Assembly (NCBI GenBank): GCA_902727905.1
Contig: CACVAR010000133.1
Span: 1-6,859 of the forward strand
Origin: an uncultured Sulfurovum sp.
GTDB lineage: Bacteria; Campylobacterota; Campylobacteria; Campylobacterales; Sulfurovaceae
Reading direction: 5' to 3'
Length of the DNA: 6,859 nt
Shown here: one piece after another, positions 1 through 5,701 of the stretch
Layout: each line of letters begins with the position of its first letter
Position numbering within the stretch: position 1 is the stretch's first letter
Translations under genes and position numbers: made by a program
The notes under the pieces: model-generated
What the model was told of the DNA's origin: nothing
What the model saw: the letters and a program-made list of their open reading frames with translations, nothing else
The model's database searches: none

Positions 1-731
1 TAACCCTTCCACTCTTTTCTGAAAAAGGTGCTGGTATTGGGGAAAAATTGGGGGACATAGTTCCCTTAGATTTAACCTTTATCAATGAACAAGCCAAAGA
101 AGTAACACTTCGAGAGTTAATGGATGGAAAACCAACACTTTTAACGTTAAACTACTACCGATGTGCAGGTGTTTGTAGTCCTCAACTTGAAGAGTTGGCT
201 GCAACCTTGAGTAAGGTTCAGTTAGCTGAAAATTTTGATTATAAAGTAATTACGGTTGGTTTTGCAGAAGATGAAAATATTTCTTTGGCGCTTACTAAAA
301 AGAAAAATATTCTTAAGACAATGACACGTCATTACGTTCAGGATGCATGGCAGTTTGTCCTTGGAGAGAACAATAGTTCAGGTAAATTGGCTCAAAGTGT
401 TGGCTTCAAGTATAAGGCTATGAAGATGGAAAATGGAGATCTTGGATATATTCATGGGGCATCGGTGGTGATGCTTTCTCCAAAAGGAAAAATCACAGGT
501 TATCTTAATGGGATTAACCAACTTCCAGCTGACATTACTATGGCAATTAAAGAAGCATCTGAAGGAAAAGTACGACACTCTATTCTTCGAAGCAACTCAC
601 CTTTTTGTTTTACAGAGAGACCTGAGGCTGGTAATATTGTCAATAATATAACACGTATTGCTGGGGTTTTGAGTGTTATTGCATTACTAGTATTGTTCTT
701 TTTCTTTCTTCGTCGAGGTCGAAAAAAATAG
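1..731 (+). CDS. SCO1/SenC-family copper chaperone, C-terminally membrane anchored (5' end missing)
   Basis: The reading frame is open from the window edge (first whole codon at 3), so the TTG at 48 is internal and the gene begins upstream. Sco/SenC proteins have a thioredoxin fold and deliver copper to, or reduce, the CuA centre of cytochrome oxidases on the periplasmic side. The sequence has the family's YYRCxxxCSPQL block: the two Cys codons are at 162-164 and 174-176, and the third copper ligand, His, is at 453-455 in a YIHGAS context followed by the usual SPKGKI strand. After the domain comes a segment with one more Cys (606-608) and an NITRIAG stretch. A hydrophobic helix (about 660-710) and a basic RRGRKK tail then suggest a C-terminal anchor with the tail in the cytoplasm. 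I infer that it closes an oxidase-assembly cluster lying to the left; the oxidase genes are not visible. The stop is 6 nt from the convergent stop of the next gene. Confidence 0.9.
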   Translation, partial: TLPLFSEKGAGIGEKLGDIVPLDLTFINEQAKEVTLRELMDGKPTLLTLNYYRCAGVCSPQLEELAATLSKVQLAENFDYKVITVGFAEDENISLALTKKKNILKTMTRHYVQDAWQFVLGENNSSGKLAQSVGFKYKAMKMENGDLGYIHGASVVMLSPKGKITGYLNGINQLPADITMAIKEASEGKVRHSILRSNSPFCFTERPEAGNIVNNITRIAGVLSVIALLVLFFFFLRRGRKK

Positions 732-771
732 ATTTAATTAAATATGATAAACGTAAGTTAAAAACCTACGT
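732..771. repeat. Inverted repeats at the convergent gene ends
   Basis: Two symmetric elements lie where the Sco gene and the GGDEF/EAL gene meet. Positions 732-743 are a perfect 12-bp palindrome (ATTTAATTAAAT) spanning the 6-nt gap and the minus-strand stop codon. Positions 751-759 and 763-771 (ACGTAAGTT / AACCTACGT, 3-nt loop) pair with one A·C mismatch on the plus strand. On the minus strand that mismatch becomes a G·U wobble, giving a continuous 9-bp RNA stem within the last codons of the GGDEF/EAL gene. A T7 run on the minus strand (722-728) follows 22 nt beyond the stem, too far for a classical intrinsic terminator. The elements may still help to end the two converging transcripts, but this is uncertain. 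Confidence 0.35.
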
Positions 772-2762
772 TCAAATTCTTGTGCTGGGATTGCTTTACT
801 ACAAAGGAATCCTTGATAGTAAATCGTACTATCAATATTCATAATCTCTTCTCTTTGTTGTTCTGTTTCTACACCCTCAATTATAACTTTATAATTAAAC
901 TGTTGACCAATAGCAATAATACTTTTAACTAGCTCTTGATTGTCTTTGTTTGTTAGAATATCTTGGGTAAAGACTTTGTCTATTTTGAGTACTTTAAAGG
1001 CAAACTTCTTGAGGTATGAGAGCGATGAATAACCTGTACCAAAACCATCAATACTACACTCAACACCATTACTTTTTAATCGTTGTATAATCGTTTGAGT
1101 CTTTTCAAAATTATCTAAAAGAGTAGTCTCTGTTAGCTCTAGTTTTAAAAGAGAAGGCTTAATACCACTTTTTTTTATGCAAGCATCGAATTGTTCAACA
1201 AAGTTTACTTCGTTAAGTTGTCGGGTATTAATATTAACCGAGATATATTCAAAGTTAATAATTTTAGCTTCTTTCCATAAAGCGAGTTGTTTACAAACTT
1301 CTCTTGCGACCCACCAGCCAACTTTAGTTATAAGTCCAGACTCTGTTGCCATGGGTAGAAACTTGTTTGGCATAACAATCCCTTTGGTTGGATGATGCCA
1401 ACGAACCAATGCCTCCACAGCATTTAAAGAATTGTTTGTAATGGATACGATGGGCTGATAATAAAGCTCTAGCTCACCATTGTCTATGGCATCTTTTAGA
1501 TCATGTTGTAAGGAGGTTAGTTCTTGTTGTTCTACATCTAAAGAGTGGTCGTAAAAACGAATGTTGTTAAGTCCTTCTCGTTTAGTTTGGTACATCGCCA
1601 TATCAGCTTGACGGATAATCTGTTCGGTGTTATTAGAATTTGGTTCTATAAGAACAATACCAATACTGGTGGTCATAAAAAGATCTAACCCCTCAATGTG
1701 AAACGCATCAGTAAATAGGGCTTTTATTTTTAATGCTATGTCTTGTGCTTTTCCTTTTGCAATAATGGGGTCTTTAGTATAGAAAGGAACCAGTGTGATG
1801 AACTCATCTCCTCCAATACGAGAAAGGTACTTATTTTTAATGTTTAAGCTTCTTAGTCTATCAGCAACTTCAAGGAGTAGTTTATCTCCTACTATATGCC
1901 CAAAGGTGTCATTAATTTGCTTAAAACGGTTAAGATCCATGTAGAATAAAAAGGAATAGTAGTCTATGTGTTCTACTTTAGAAATTAAGTCTTCCATATA
2001 CTCTTGATAACTTCTACGGTTTGGTAGAGAAGTTAAGGCATCATGTAAAGAGACATAATTGATTTTTTCATAGGCAAAGTGTTCGGTACTTTTGTCTTCA
2101 ATCGCACCAATACCACCAATAATTTCATCGTTATCATTTAAGAGAGAAGAACAAGTAATCTCCACCCACATTTCTTTTTTGGCAAATGAAAAGTTAAATG
2201 AACCGATGGTTTCTTTCTCAGAAGGAACAATAAGCACTTGTTTTAGTAGATTAAGCGCTTTTTTGTCTTCAATATTATTTAGGTTAAAGGACTCTAGCTT
2301 TTCTTCTACCCCAAAAAGTTTTTTAAACATGGTGTTATGTCTTAGTATGTTTAAGTCATTATCATAATAAAAAATACCTATAGGTGCTTGCTCTAGTAAA
2401 GAAGAGAGTTTCTCTTCTTTAGCAACAAGTAAGTCTTGTGCTTCATGGTAACGCTCTTGACTGGTATGGGTTTCGTGAAAAAGTTGATGCAGATATTTTG
2501 AAATAATTTTTGAGTTTATAAAGAAACATGAAATGTTTGCAATGATGATAAAAAGAAAGAGTAATATAATACTTAAGTTAGATAATTGAATATCCAGTAG
2601 AAATAGTATGGGAAAGGAACTCCATAGTAAAGTAATGAAAAGAGAGGACAATTTTATGGATAACATTAAGTTTTTGGGTATAACTCGGTATATATTTTTT
2701 ATTTGATTTTGAGAGTTGATAAAGGTTTCATTTTTTTTAGTAGGTTCGCTTAGACTTTTCAT
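738..2762 (-). CDS. Membrane-bound PAS-GGDEF-EAL protein (c-di-GMP cyclase/phosphodiesterase)
   Basis: This 674-residue protein is built to make and/or degrade c-di-GMP at the inner membrane. Two hydrophobic helices (about residues 34-57 and 61-85) are followed by a helical linker and a PAS-like sensor domain (about 118-225, beginning LLEQAPIGIFYYD). The GGDEF domain (about 235-405) has D276, N284/D285 and an intact GGDEF at 317-321. The position of the inhibitory RxxD I-site, five residues before GGDEF, reads IKNK, so product inhibition through that site is not expected. The EAL domain (about 415-670) keeps YQPIV, EALVRW (450-455), N510, ELTET (542-546), K593 and EGVET (629-633). The loop that is normally DDFGTG reads DGFGTG, with G573 replacing the second metal-site Asp, so phosphodiesterase activity is doubtful. 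The ATG at 2762 has no clear Shine-Dalgarno and no alternative start precedes it before the in-frame stop at 2787-2789. Stimulus and phenotype are unknown. Confidence 0.93.
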   Translation of the reverse strand: MKSLSEPTKKNETFINSQNQIKNIYRVIPKNLMLSIKLSSLFITLLWSSFPILFLLDIQLSNLSIILLFLFIIIANISCFFINSKIISKYLHQLFHETHTSQERYHEAQDLLVAKEEKLSSLLEQAPIGIFYYDNDLNILRHNTMFKKLFGVEEKLESFNLNNIEDKKALNLLKQVLIVPSEKETIGSFNFSFAKKEMWVEITCSSLLNDNDEIIGGIGAIEDKSTEHFAYEKINYVSLHDALTSLPNRRSYQEYMEDLISKVEHIDYYSFLFYMDLNRFKQINDTFGHIVGDKLLLEVADRLRSLNIKNKYLSRIGGDEFITLVPFYTKDPIIAKGKAQDIALKIKALFTDAFHIEGLDLFMTTSIGIVLIEPNSNNTEQIIRQADMAMYQTKREGLNNIRFYDHSLDVEQQELTSLQHDLKDAIDNGELELYYQPIVSITNNSLNAVEALVRWHHPTKGIVMPNKFLPMATESGLITKVGWWVAREVCKQLALWKEAKIINFEYISVNINTRQLNEVNFVEQFDACIKKSGIKPSLLKLELTETTLLDNFEKTQTIIQRLKSNGVECSIDGFGTGYSSLSYLKKFAFKVLKIDKVFTQDILTNKDNQELVKSIIAIGQQFNYKVIIEGVETEQQREEIMNIDSTIYYQGFLCSKAIPAQEFERRFLTYVYHI

Positions 2763-2769
2763 TACACTT

Positions 2770-2791
2770 ATTATAGGATAAAAATATTATA
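2770..2791 (-). promoter_or_regulatory. Tandem TATAAT -10 boxes for the GGDEF/EAL gene
   Basis: On the minus strand there are two perfect TATAAT hexamers, at 2791-2786 and 2775-2770. With usual spacing the nearer one would start transcription at about 2763, one base before the ATG at 2762, giving an essentially leaderless message. The farther one would give a leader of about 17 nt with no recognisable Shine-Dalgarno. Neither has a TGn extension or a -35 box. The surroundings are extremely AT-rich, so chance matches are possible. Confidence 0.4.
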
Positions 2792-2866
2792 ATTTAATTA
2801 TATTTAACATTAATTATTTGACATTAAAAAATAAAGAATGATTATAGCTAAGTATATAAAAAAACT

Positions 2867-2875
2867 TGCTAGAAT
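2867..2875 (+). promoter_or_regulatory. Extended -10 promoter of the rplI-hslV-hslU operon
   Basis: TGCTAGAAT fits the extended -10 consensus TGnTATAAT at 8 of 9 fixed and free positions, and sits in the AT-rich, -35-less setting usual for sigma-70 promoters of Campylobacterota. Transcription would begin near 2882, leaving a leader of about 45 nt before rplI. A plain TATAAT at 2883-2888 is an alternative -10. A perfect TTGACA at 2818-2823 has no good -10 at the right distance, so I do not use it. Confidence 0.55.
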
Positions 2876-2926
2876 TATGGATTATAATTTCTATAAATAT
2901 AAATATTTAAATAGAGGACAAGATTT

Positions 2927-3373
2927 ATGAAAGTTTTATTAATAAAAGATGTTAAAAGCTTAGGAAAAAAGGGTGAGATTAAAGAGGTAAAAGACGGATA
3001 TGGTCAAAACTTTTTAATTGGAAAAGGTATGGCTAAATTGGCGACACCTGAAGTAGTAGAAAAATGGAAAGCTGAACAAGAGGCTGCAGCAAAAGAGTTG
3101 GCTGATACTTTGGCACGTTTGAAAAAAGAGGAAAAAGAGTTAGCTGAAAAAAATATTGTGATTACTAAAAAGTTAGCACCAGCAGGAATTCAGGGTTCAG
3201 TTGGTAAAGATGACATTGCAAAAGCAATAAAAGAACAGATGAACATTGTAATTGATAAAAAGATTGTTGAGCTAAAAAAAGCATTGAAAACTGTGGGTGA
3301 ACATAAGGTAGACATAAAGTTAGGTCATGGAATTCATGCTACGGTAACCGTAGAAATAAAGGGAGAAGAATAG
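2927..3373 (+). CDS. rplI: 50S ribosomal protein bL9
   Basis: bL9 binds 23S rRNA near the base of the L1 stalk and extends a long helix away from the large subunit, with a role in translational fidelity. The 148 residues match the usual length. The N-terminal RNA-binding domain has MKVLLIKDVKSLGKKG, then GYGQNFLIGKGMAKLAT. A highly charged connecting helix (about residues 43-75, rich in Lys, Glu and Ala) follows. The C-terminal domain runs from about 80 with QGSVGKDDIAKAI, KTVGEHKVDIKL and a final beta strand. Translation starts at ATG 2927, with GAGGA at 2914-2918 eight bases upstream. It is first in an operon with hslV, which begins one base after its stop codon. Confidence 0.97.
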   Translation: MKVLLIKDVKSLGKKGEIKEVKDGYGQNFLIGKGMAKLATPEVVEKWKAEQEAAAKELADTLARLKKEEKELAEKNIVITKKLAPAGIQGSVGKDDIAKAIKEQMNIVIDKKIVELKKALKTVGEHKVDIKLGHGIHATVTVEIKGEE

Positions 3374-3374
3374 C

Positions 3375-3905
3375 GTGTTTCATGCAACTACAATACTTGC
3401 CTATAAAGGTGAGGATAACGCAGTTATAGGTGGTGATGGTCAAGTAAGTTTTGGTGATACCATCTTAAAAGGAAATGCAACGAAAATTCGTTCACTCTAT
3501 AAGGGTCAGATTCTTGCAGGATTTGCAGGAAGTACAGCTGATGCGTTTAACCTTTTTGATATGTTTGAAAGCATTTTAAATGATAAAAAAGGTGACATTT
3601 TAAAGTCTGTGATTGAATTCTCTAAAATGTGGCGAAAAGACAAACATCTACGTCAATTAGAAGCAATGATGCTGGTTTTAAATAAAGAGCATATTTTTAT
3701 TTTAACAGGAACAGGGGATGTTGTTGAACCAGAAGATGGAAAAATAGCTTCCATTGGTTCGGGTGGAAACTATGCCATTTCTGCTGCGAGAGCCTTAGAC
3801 AAACACTCTGACTTATCTGCGAGAGATTTGGTAAAAGAGAGCTTAACCATTGCTGGTGAAGTGTGTATTTATACCAACACAAATATTAAACTATTGGAGC
3901 TTTAA
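3375..3905 (+). CDS. hslV: ATP-dependent protease peptidase subunit HslV (ClpQ)
   Basis: HslV forms the double-hexamer proteolytic core of the cytoplasmic HslUV protease, an N-terminal-nucleophile hydrolase with a catalytic threonine. The 176 residues align over the family's length: ATTIL at the N-terminus, GGDGQVSFG, KGNATKIRSL (family active-site lysine), AGFAGSTADAF, LRQLEAMML, GTGDV and SIGSGGNYA, and a C-terminus of CIYTNTNIKLLEL. The nucleophile is Thr5, preceded by Met-Phe-His-Ala, so a short propeptide must be removed rather than Met alone. The start is GTG at 3375, one base after the rplI stop, with GGGAGAAG (3360-3367) as Shine-Dalgarno inside the rplI end. No in-frame ATG lies next to the Thr codon. 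The gene abuts hslU, which points to translational coupling. Confidence 0.97.
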   Translation: MFHATTILAYKGEDNAVIGGDGQVSFGDTILKGNATKIRSLYKGQILAGFAGSTADAFNLFDMFESILNDKKGDILKSVIEFSKMWRKDKHLRQLEAMMLVLNKEHIFILTGTGDVVEPEDGKIASIGSGGNYAISAARALDKHSDLSARDLVKESLTIAGEVCIYTNTNIKLLEL

Positions 3906-5258
3906 TTGACAAATGTTATTCCAACGAATCTCACACCAAAAGAGATTGTTTCATTTTTAGATAAATATGTAATTGGACAGGGTAATGCCAAAAAGACCAT
4001 TGCTGTGGCATTGCGTAACCGTTATAGACGTTTACAATTAGACCCAGAGTTACAACGTGATGTAATGCCTAAAAACATTTTAATGATTGGTAGTACAGGG
4101 GTTGGTAAAACAGAGATTGCACGTCGTCTCTCTACCATGATGCGTTTACCTTTTGTTAAAGTAGAAGCAAGTAAATTTACTGAAGTCGGTTTTGTGGGTC
4201 GTGATGTTGAATCGATGATTCGTGATTTAGCAGCGAATGCTTTAAATTTAGTACGTGAAGAGCAAAATGAGTTAAATCAAGAGAAGATTGAAGCTTATGT
4301 TGAAAACAAAATCATTGAAAAGCTTTTACCACCACTTCCAGCAGGTGCGAGTGAGCAAAAACAAGCTGATTATGATACTTCATTTGCAAGAATGCAAGAA
4401 AAGTTTGTAAAAGGTCAACTTGATGATTTACTGATAGAAGTCGAGATGCCAGCCCCAACCATTGATGTGATGGGTGGAGGAGGAAACATCCCTCCTGAAA
4501 TGGCAAATGTGCAAGAGTCAATCATCAAAGTTATAGGTGGTATGAATAAAAAACAGAAGAAAAAAGAGGTAACTGTTAAACAGGCTAAGTCTATTTTAGC
4601 AACAGAAGCCAGTGCTGAACTTTTTGATGAAGAGAAGCTAAAAGATTTAGCGTTGAAGAAAATAGAAGAGGGTGGAATAGTTTTTATTGATGAGATTGAT
4701 AAAATTGCTGTTCCTGCAAATTCATCTTCACGACAAGATCCAAGTAAAGAGGGTGTACAGAGAGATTTACTTCCGATTGTTGAAGGGTCAAATGTACAGA
4801 CACGTATTGGACAGGTAAAAACCGATCATATCTTATTTATTTCTGCTGGGGCATTTCATCTTTCTAAACCTTCAGATTTAATTCCAGAACTTCAAGGACG
4901 TTTCCCACTAAGAGTTGAACTTGATTCACTTGATGCAGAAGCACTTTACCGAATTTTGACAGAACCTAAAAACTCACTCATTAAACAATATGTGGCACTT
5001 TTAGGTGTTGAAGATGTTGAACTTGTATTTGAAGAAGAAGCACTTCGTGCTATTGCTCAATACTCTGCTACAGCCAATGAAAAGACCGAAGACATTGGGG
5101 CAAGAAGACTGCATACCATTATGGAAAAAATAGTAGAAGACATCTCATTTGATGCCGATGAATTTGCTGGTCAGACCATTACGGTTGATATTAAGCTCAT
5201 TGATGAAAAACTTGAAAAAGTTGTTGATGATGAAGATACTACAAGATATATTCTTTAG
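3906..5258 (+). CDS. hslU: HslU (ClpY), AAA+ unfoldase of the HslUV protease
   Basis: HslU is the hexameric ATPase that unfolds substrates and feeds them into HslV. Across 450 residues the order is: N-terminal TPKEIVSFLDKYVIGQ; Walker A GSTGVGKT (62-69); pore loop GFVGRD (95-100), Phe in place of the Tyr of E. coli GYVG; the inserted I-domain (about 110-240, low conservation, with a Gly-rich stretch near 189-193); Walker B IVFIDEID (258-265); arginine finger in ELQGRFPLR (R332); sensor-2 GARRLHT (398-404); and the C-terminal RYIL tail, which in the family docks into HslV. TTG at 3906 is chosen because it follows the hslV stop directly, GGAG (3896-3899) lies six bases upstream, and the next Met is at residue 54. 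The operon ends here at a hairpin terminator. In C. jejuni, from memory, era follows hslU; it is absent here. Confidence 0.97.
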   Translation: MTNVIPTNLTPKEIVSFLDKYVIGQGNAKKTIAVALRNRYRRLQLDPELQRDVMPKNILMIGSTGVGKTEIARRLSTMMRLPFVKVEASKFTEVGFVGRDVESMIRDLAANALNLVREEQNELNQEKIEAYVENKIIEKLLPPLPAGASEQKQADYDTSFARMQEKFVKGQLDDLLIEVEMPAPTIDVMGGGGNIPPEMANVQESIIKVIGGMNKKQKKKEVTVKQAKSILATEASAELFDEEKLKDLALKKIEEGGIVFIDEIDKIAVPANSSSRQDPSKEGVQRDLLPIVEGSNVQTRIGQVKTDHILFISAGAFHLSKPSDLIPELQGRFPLRVELDSLDAEALYRILTEPKNSLIKQYVALLGVEDVELVFEEEALRAIAQYSATANEKTEDIGARRLHTIMEKIVEDISFDADEFAGQTITVDIKLIDEKLEKVVDDEDTTRYIL

Positions 5259-5275
5259 GAATATATCTTATTTTT
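5243..5275 (+). terminator. Intrinsic terminator of the rplI-hslV-hslU operon
   Basis: A perfect 11-bp inverted repeat, AAGATATATTC (5243-5253) and GAATATATCTT (5259-5269), flanks a 5-nt loop TTTAG and is followed at once by A and five T (5271-5275). The upstream arm is made from the codons for the HslU C-terminal Arg-Tyr-Ile-Leu, and the stop codon TAG (5256-5258) lies in the loop. The stem is AU-rich, so strength is uncertain. There is no matching T-run on the other strand, so it should act only on the plus strand. Confidence 0.75.
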
Positions 5276-5280
5276 ATAGC

Positions 5281-5574
5281 TTAATGTTTTAACGCTTCTA
5301 ACTCAGCATGGATTTGTTCTATGTTGAGTCTATCACTTGCTATTTTTTCTTTTTCTTTTAACATGGTTTTTTGTGCATAATAATTTGTTAGTATAAAGAG
5401 TATTAGCGCTATGGCTGAAGTAATCATAGAGGTTAATTGAATGTAGGTTAGGCTTAATTCACTATAACACATTGAACCACAGATTTCTAGCGTTACTTCT
5501 GGTTGTATGGATGAAAAAAAATAGAGTGAACTTGCAATAATAAAGAGTAAAAAGAAAAAGTTTTTAATGTACAT
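5281..5574 (-). CDS. Small two-helix membrane protein with periplasmic CxxxC (function unknown)
   Basis: I do not recognise this family. As started here it has 97 residues: a basic N-tip, TM helix 1 (about 5-20), an outside loop holding CGSMC (C32 and C36), TM helix 2 (about 48-66), then a charged, heptad-like helix to the end (KTMLKEKEKIASD... ELEALKH). The lysines flanking the helices predict both ends in the cytoplasm and the Cys pair in the periplasm, where it could form a disulphide or bind metal; that is inference. The frame is open up to a GTG at 5637, but an extended -10 promoter lies inside that stretch, so the upstream start is unlikely. The ATG at 5574 has GGA six bases upstream; the ATG at 5580 is directly next to the same GGA and is the second choice. 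It converges on hslU with 22 nt between stops and diverges from the transpeptidase gene. Confidence 0.7.
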   Translation of the reverse strand: MYIKNFFFLLFIIASSLYFFSSIQPEVTLEICGSMCYSELSLTYIQLTSMITSAIALILFILTNYYAQKTMLKEKEKIASDRLNIEQIHAELEALKH

Positions 5575-5604
5575 GGGCATTCCAAATTTGAAGTTATAAG
5601 ATAT

Positions 5605-5613
5605 ATTATAACA
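5605..5613 (-). promoter_or_regulatory. Perfect extended -10 promoter for the small membrane protein
   Basis: Reading the minus strand, TGTTATAAT (5613 to 5605) matches the extended -10 consensus TGnTATAAT completely. The predicted start of transcription is near 5598, giving an 18-24 nt leader with TTTGGA before the ATG codons at 5580 and 5574. An A-rich stretch on this strand (opposite T8 at 5646-5653) lies about 35-40 bases upstream and might act as an UP-like element. Confidence 0.65.
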
Positions 5614-5701
5614 GAAAATAGTAAAAAAATAACTCACATTTAATGTTTTTTTTAGTTTTATTTCAATAGTATTCCAAAATTTTTTAAAAATAAGGGAAAA
5701 C

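Noticed and set aside
48..50. TTG at 48 as the start of the Sco gene
   Set aside because: The frame is open and encodes family-like residues (GIGEKLGD) back to the window edge, and no Shine-Dalgarno precedes 48, so the gene simply starts outside the window.
378..578. Minus-strand open frame inside the Sco gene
   Set aside because: It is antisense to the conserved copper-binding His region of the Sco domain and has no support of its own.
751..771. Hairpin as a classical intrinsic terminator for the GGDEF/EAL gene
   Set aside because: The 9-bp stem is real, with one wobble on the minus strand, but it lies before the stop codon and the nearest T-run is about 22 nt away, so I list it only as a repeat.
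1177..1395. Plus-strand open frame inside the GGDEF/EAL gene
   Set aside because: It lies wholly opposite the conserved EAL domain, has no Shine-Dalgarno and no recognisable protein features; the same holds for the open frame at 2092-2367.
2818..2823. Perfect TTGACA as a -35 box for rplI
   Set aside because: No good -10 hexamer sits 16-18 bases downstream, and Campylobacterota sigma-70 promoters generally lack a -35; the TGCTAGAAT at 2867 is the better choice.
4441..4500. Gly-rich GGGGN stretch in HslU as a sign of insertion or frameshift
   Set aside because: It falls in the I-domain, which varies in length and sequence in the family; the frame is intact and both flanks align.
4312..4521. 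Minus-strand open frame inside hslU, and similar ones inside hslV (3697-3882), the transpeptidase gene (6050-6265) and the small acidic gene (6493-6702)
   Set aside because: All are antisense to well-supported genes and show no protein-like motifs or start signals.
5646..5653. T8 tract between the divergent genes as a phase-variable switch
   Set aside because: It is short, lies in an AT-rich intergenic region and is not within a -35/-10 spacer that I can define.
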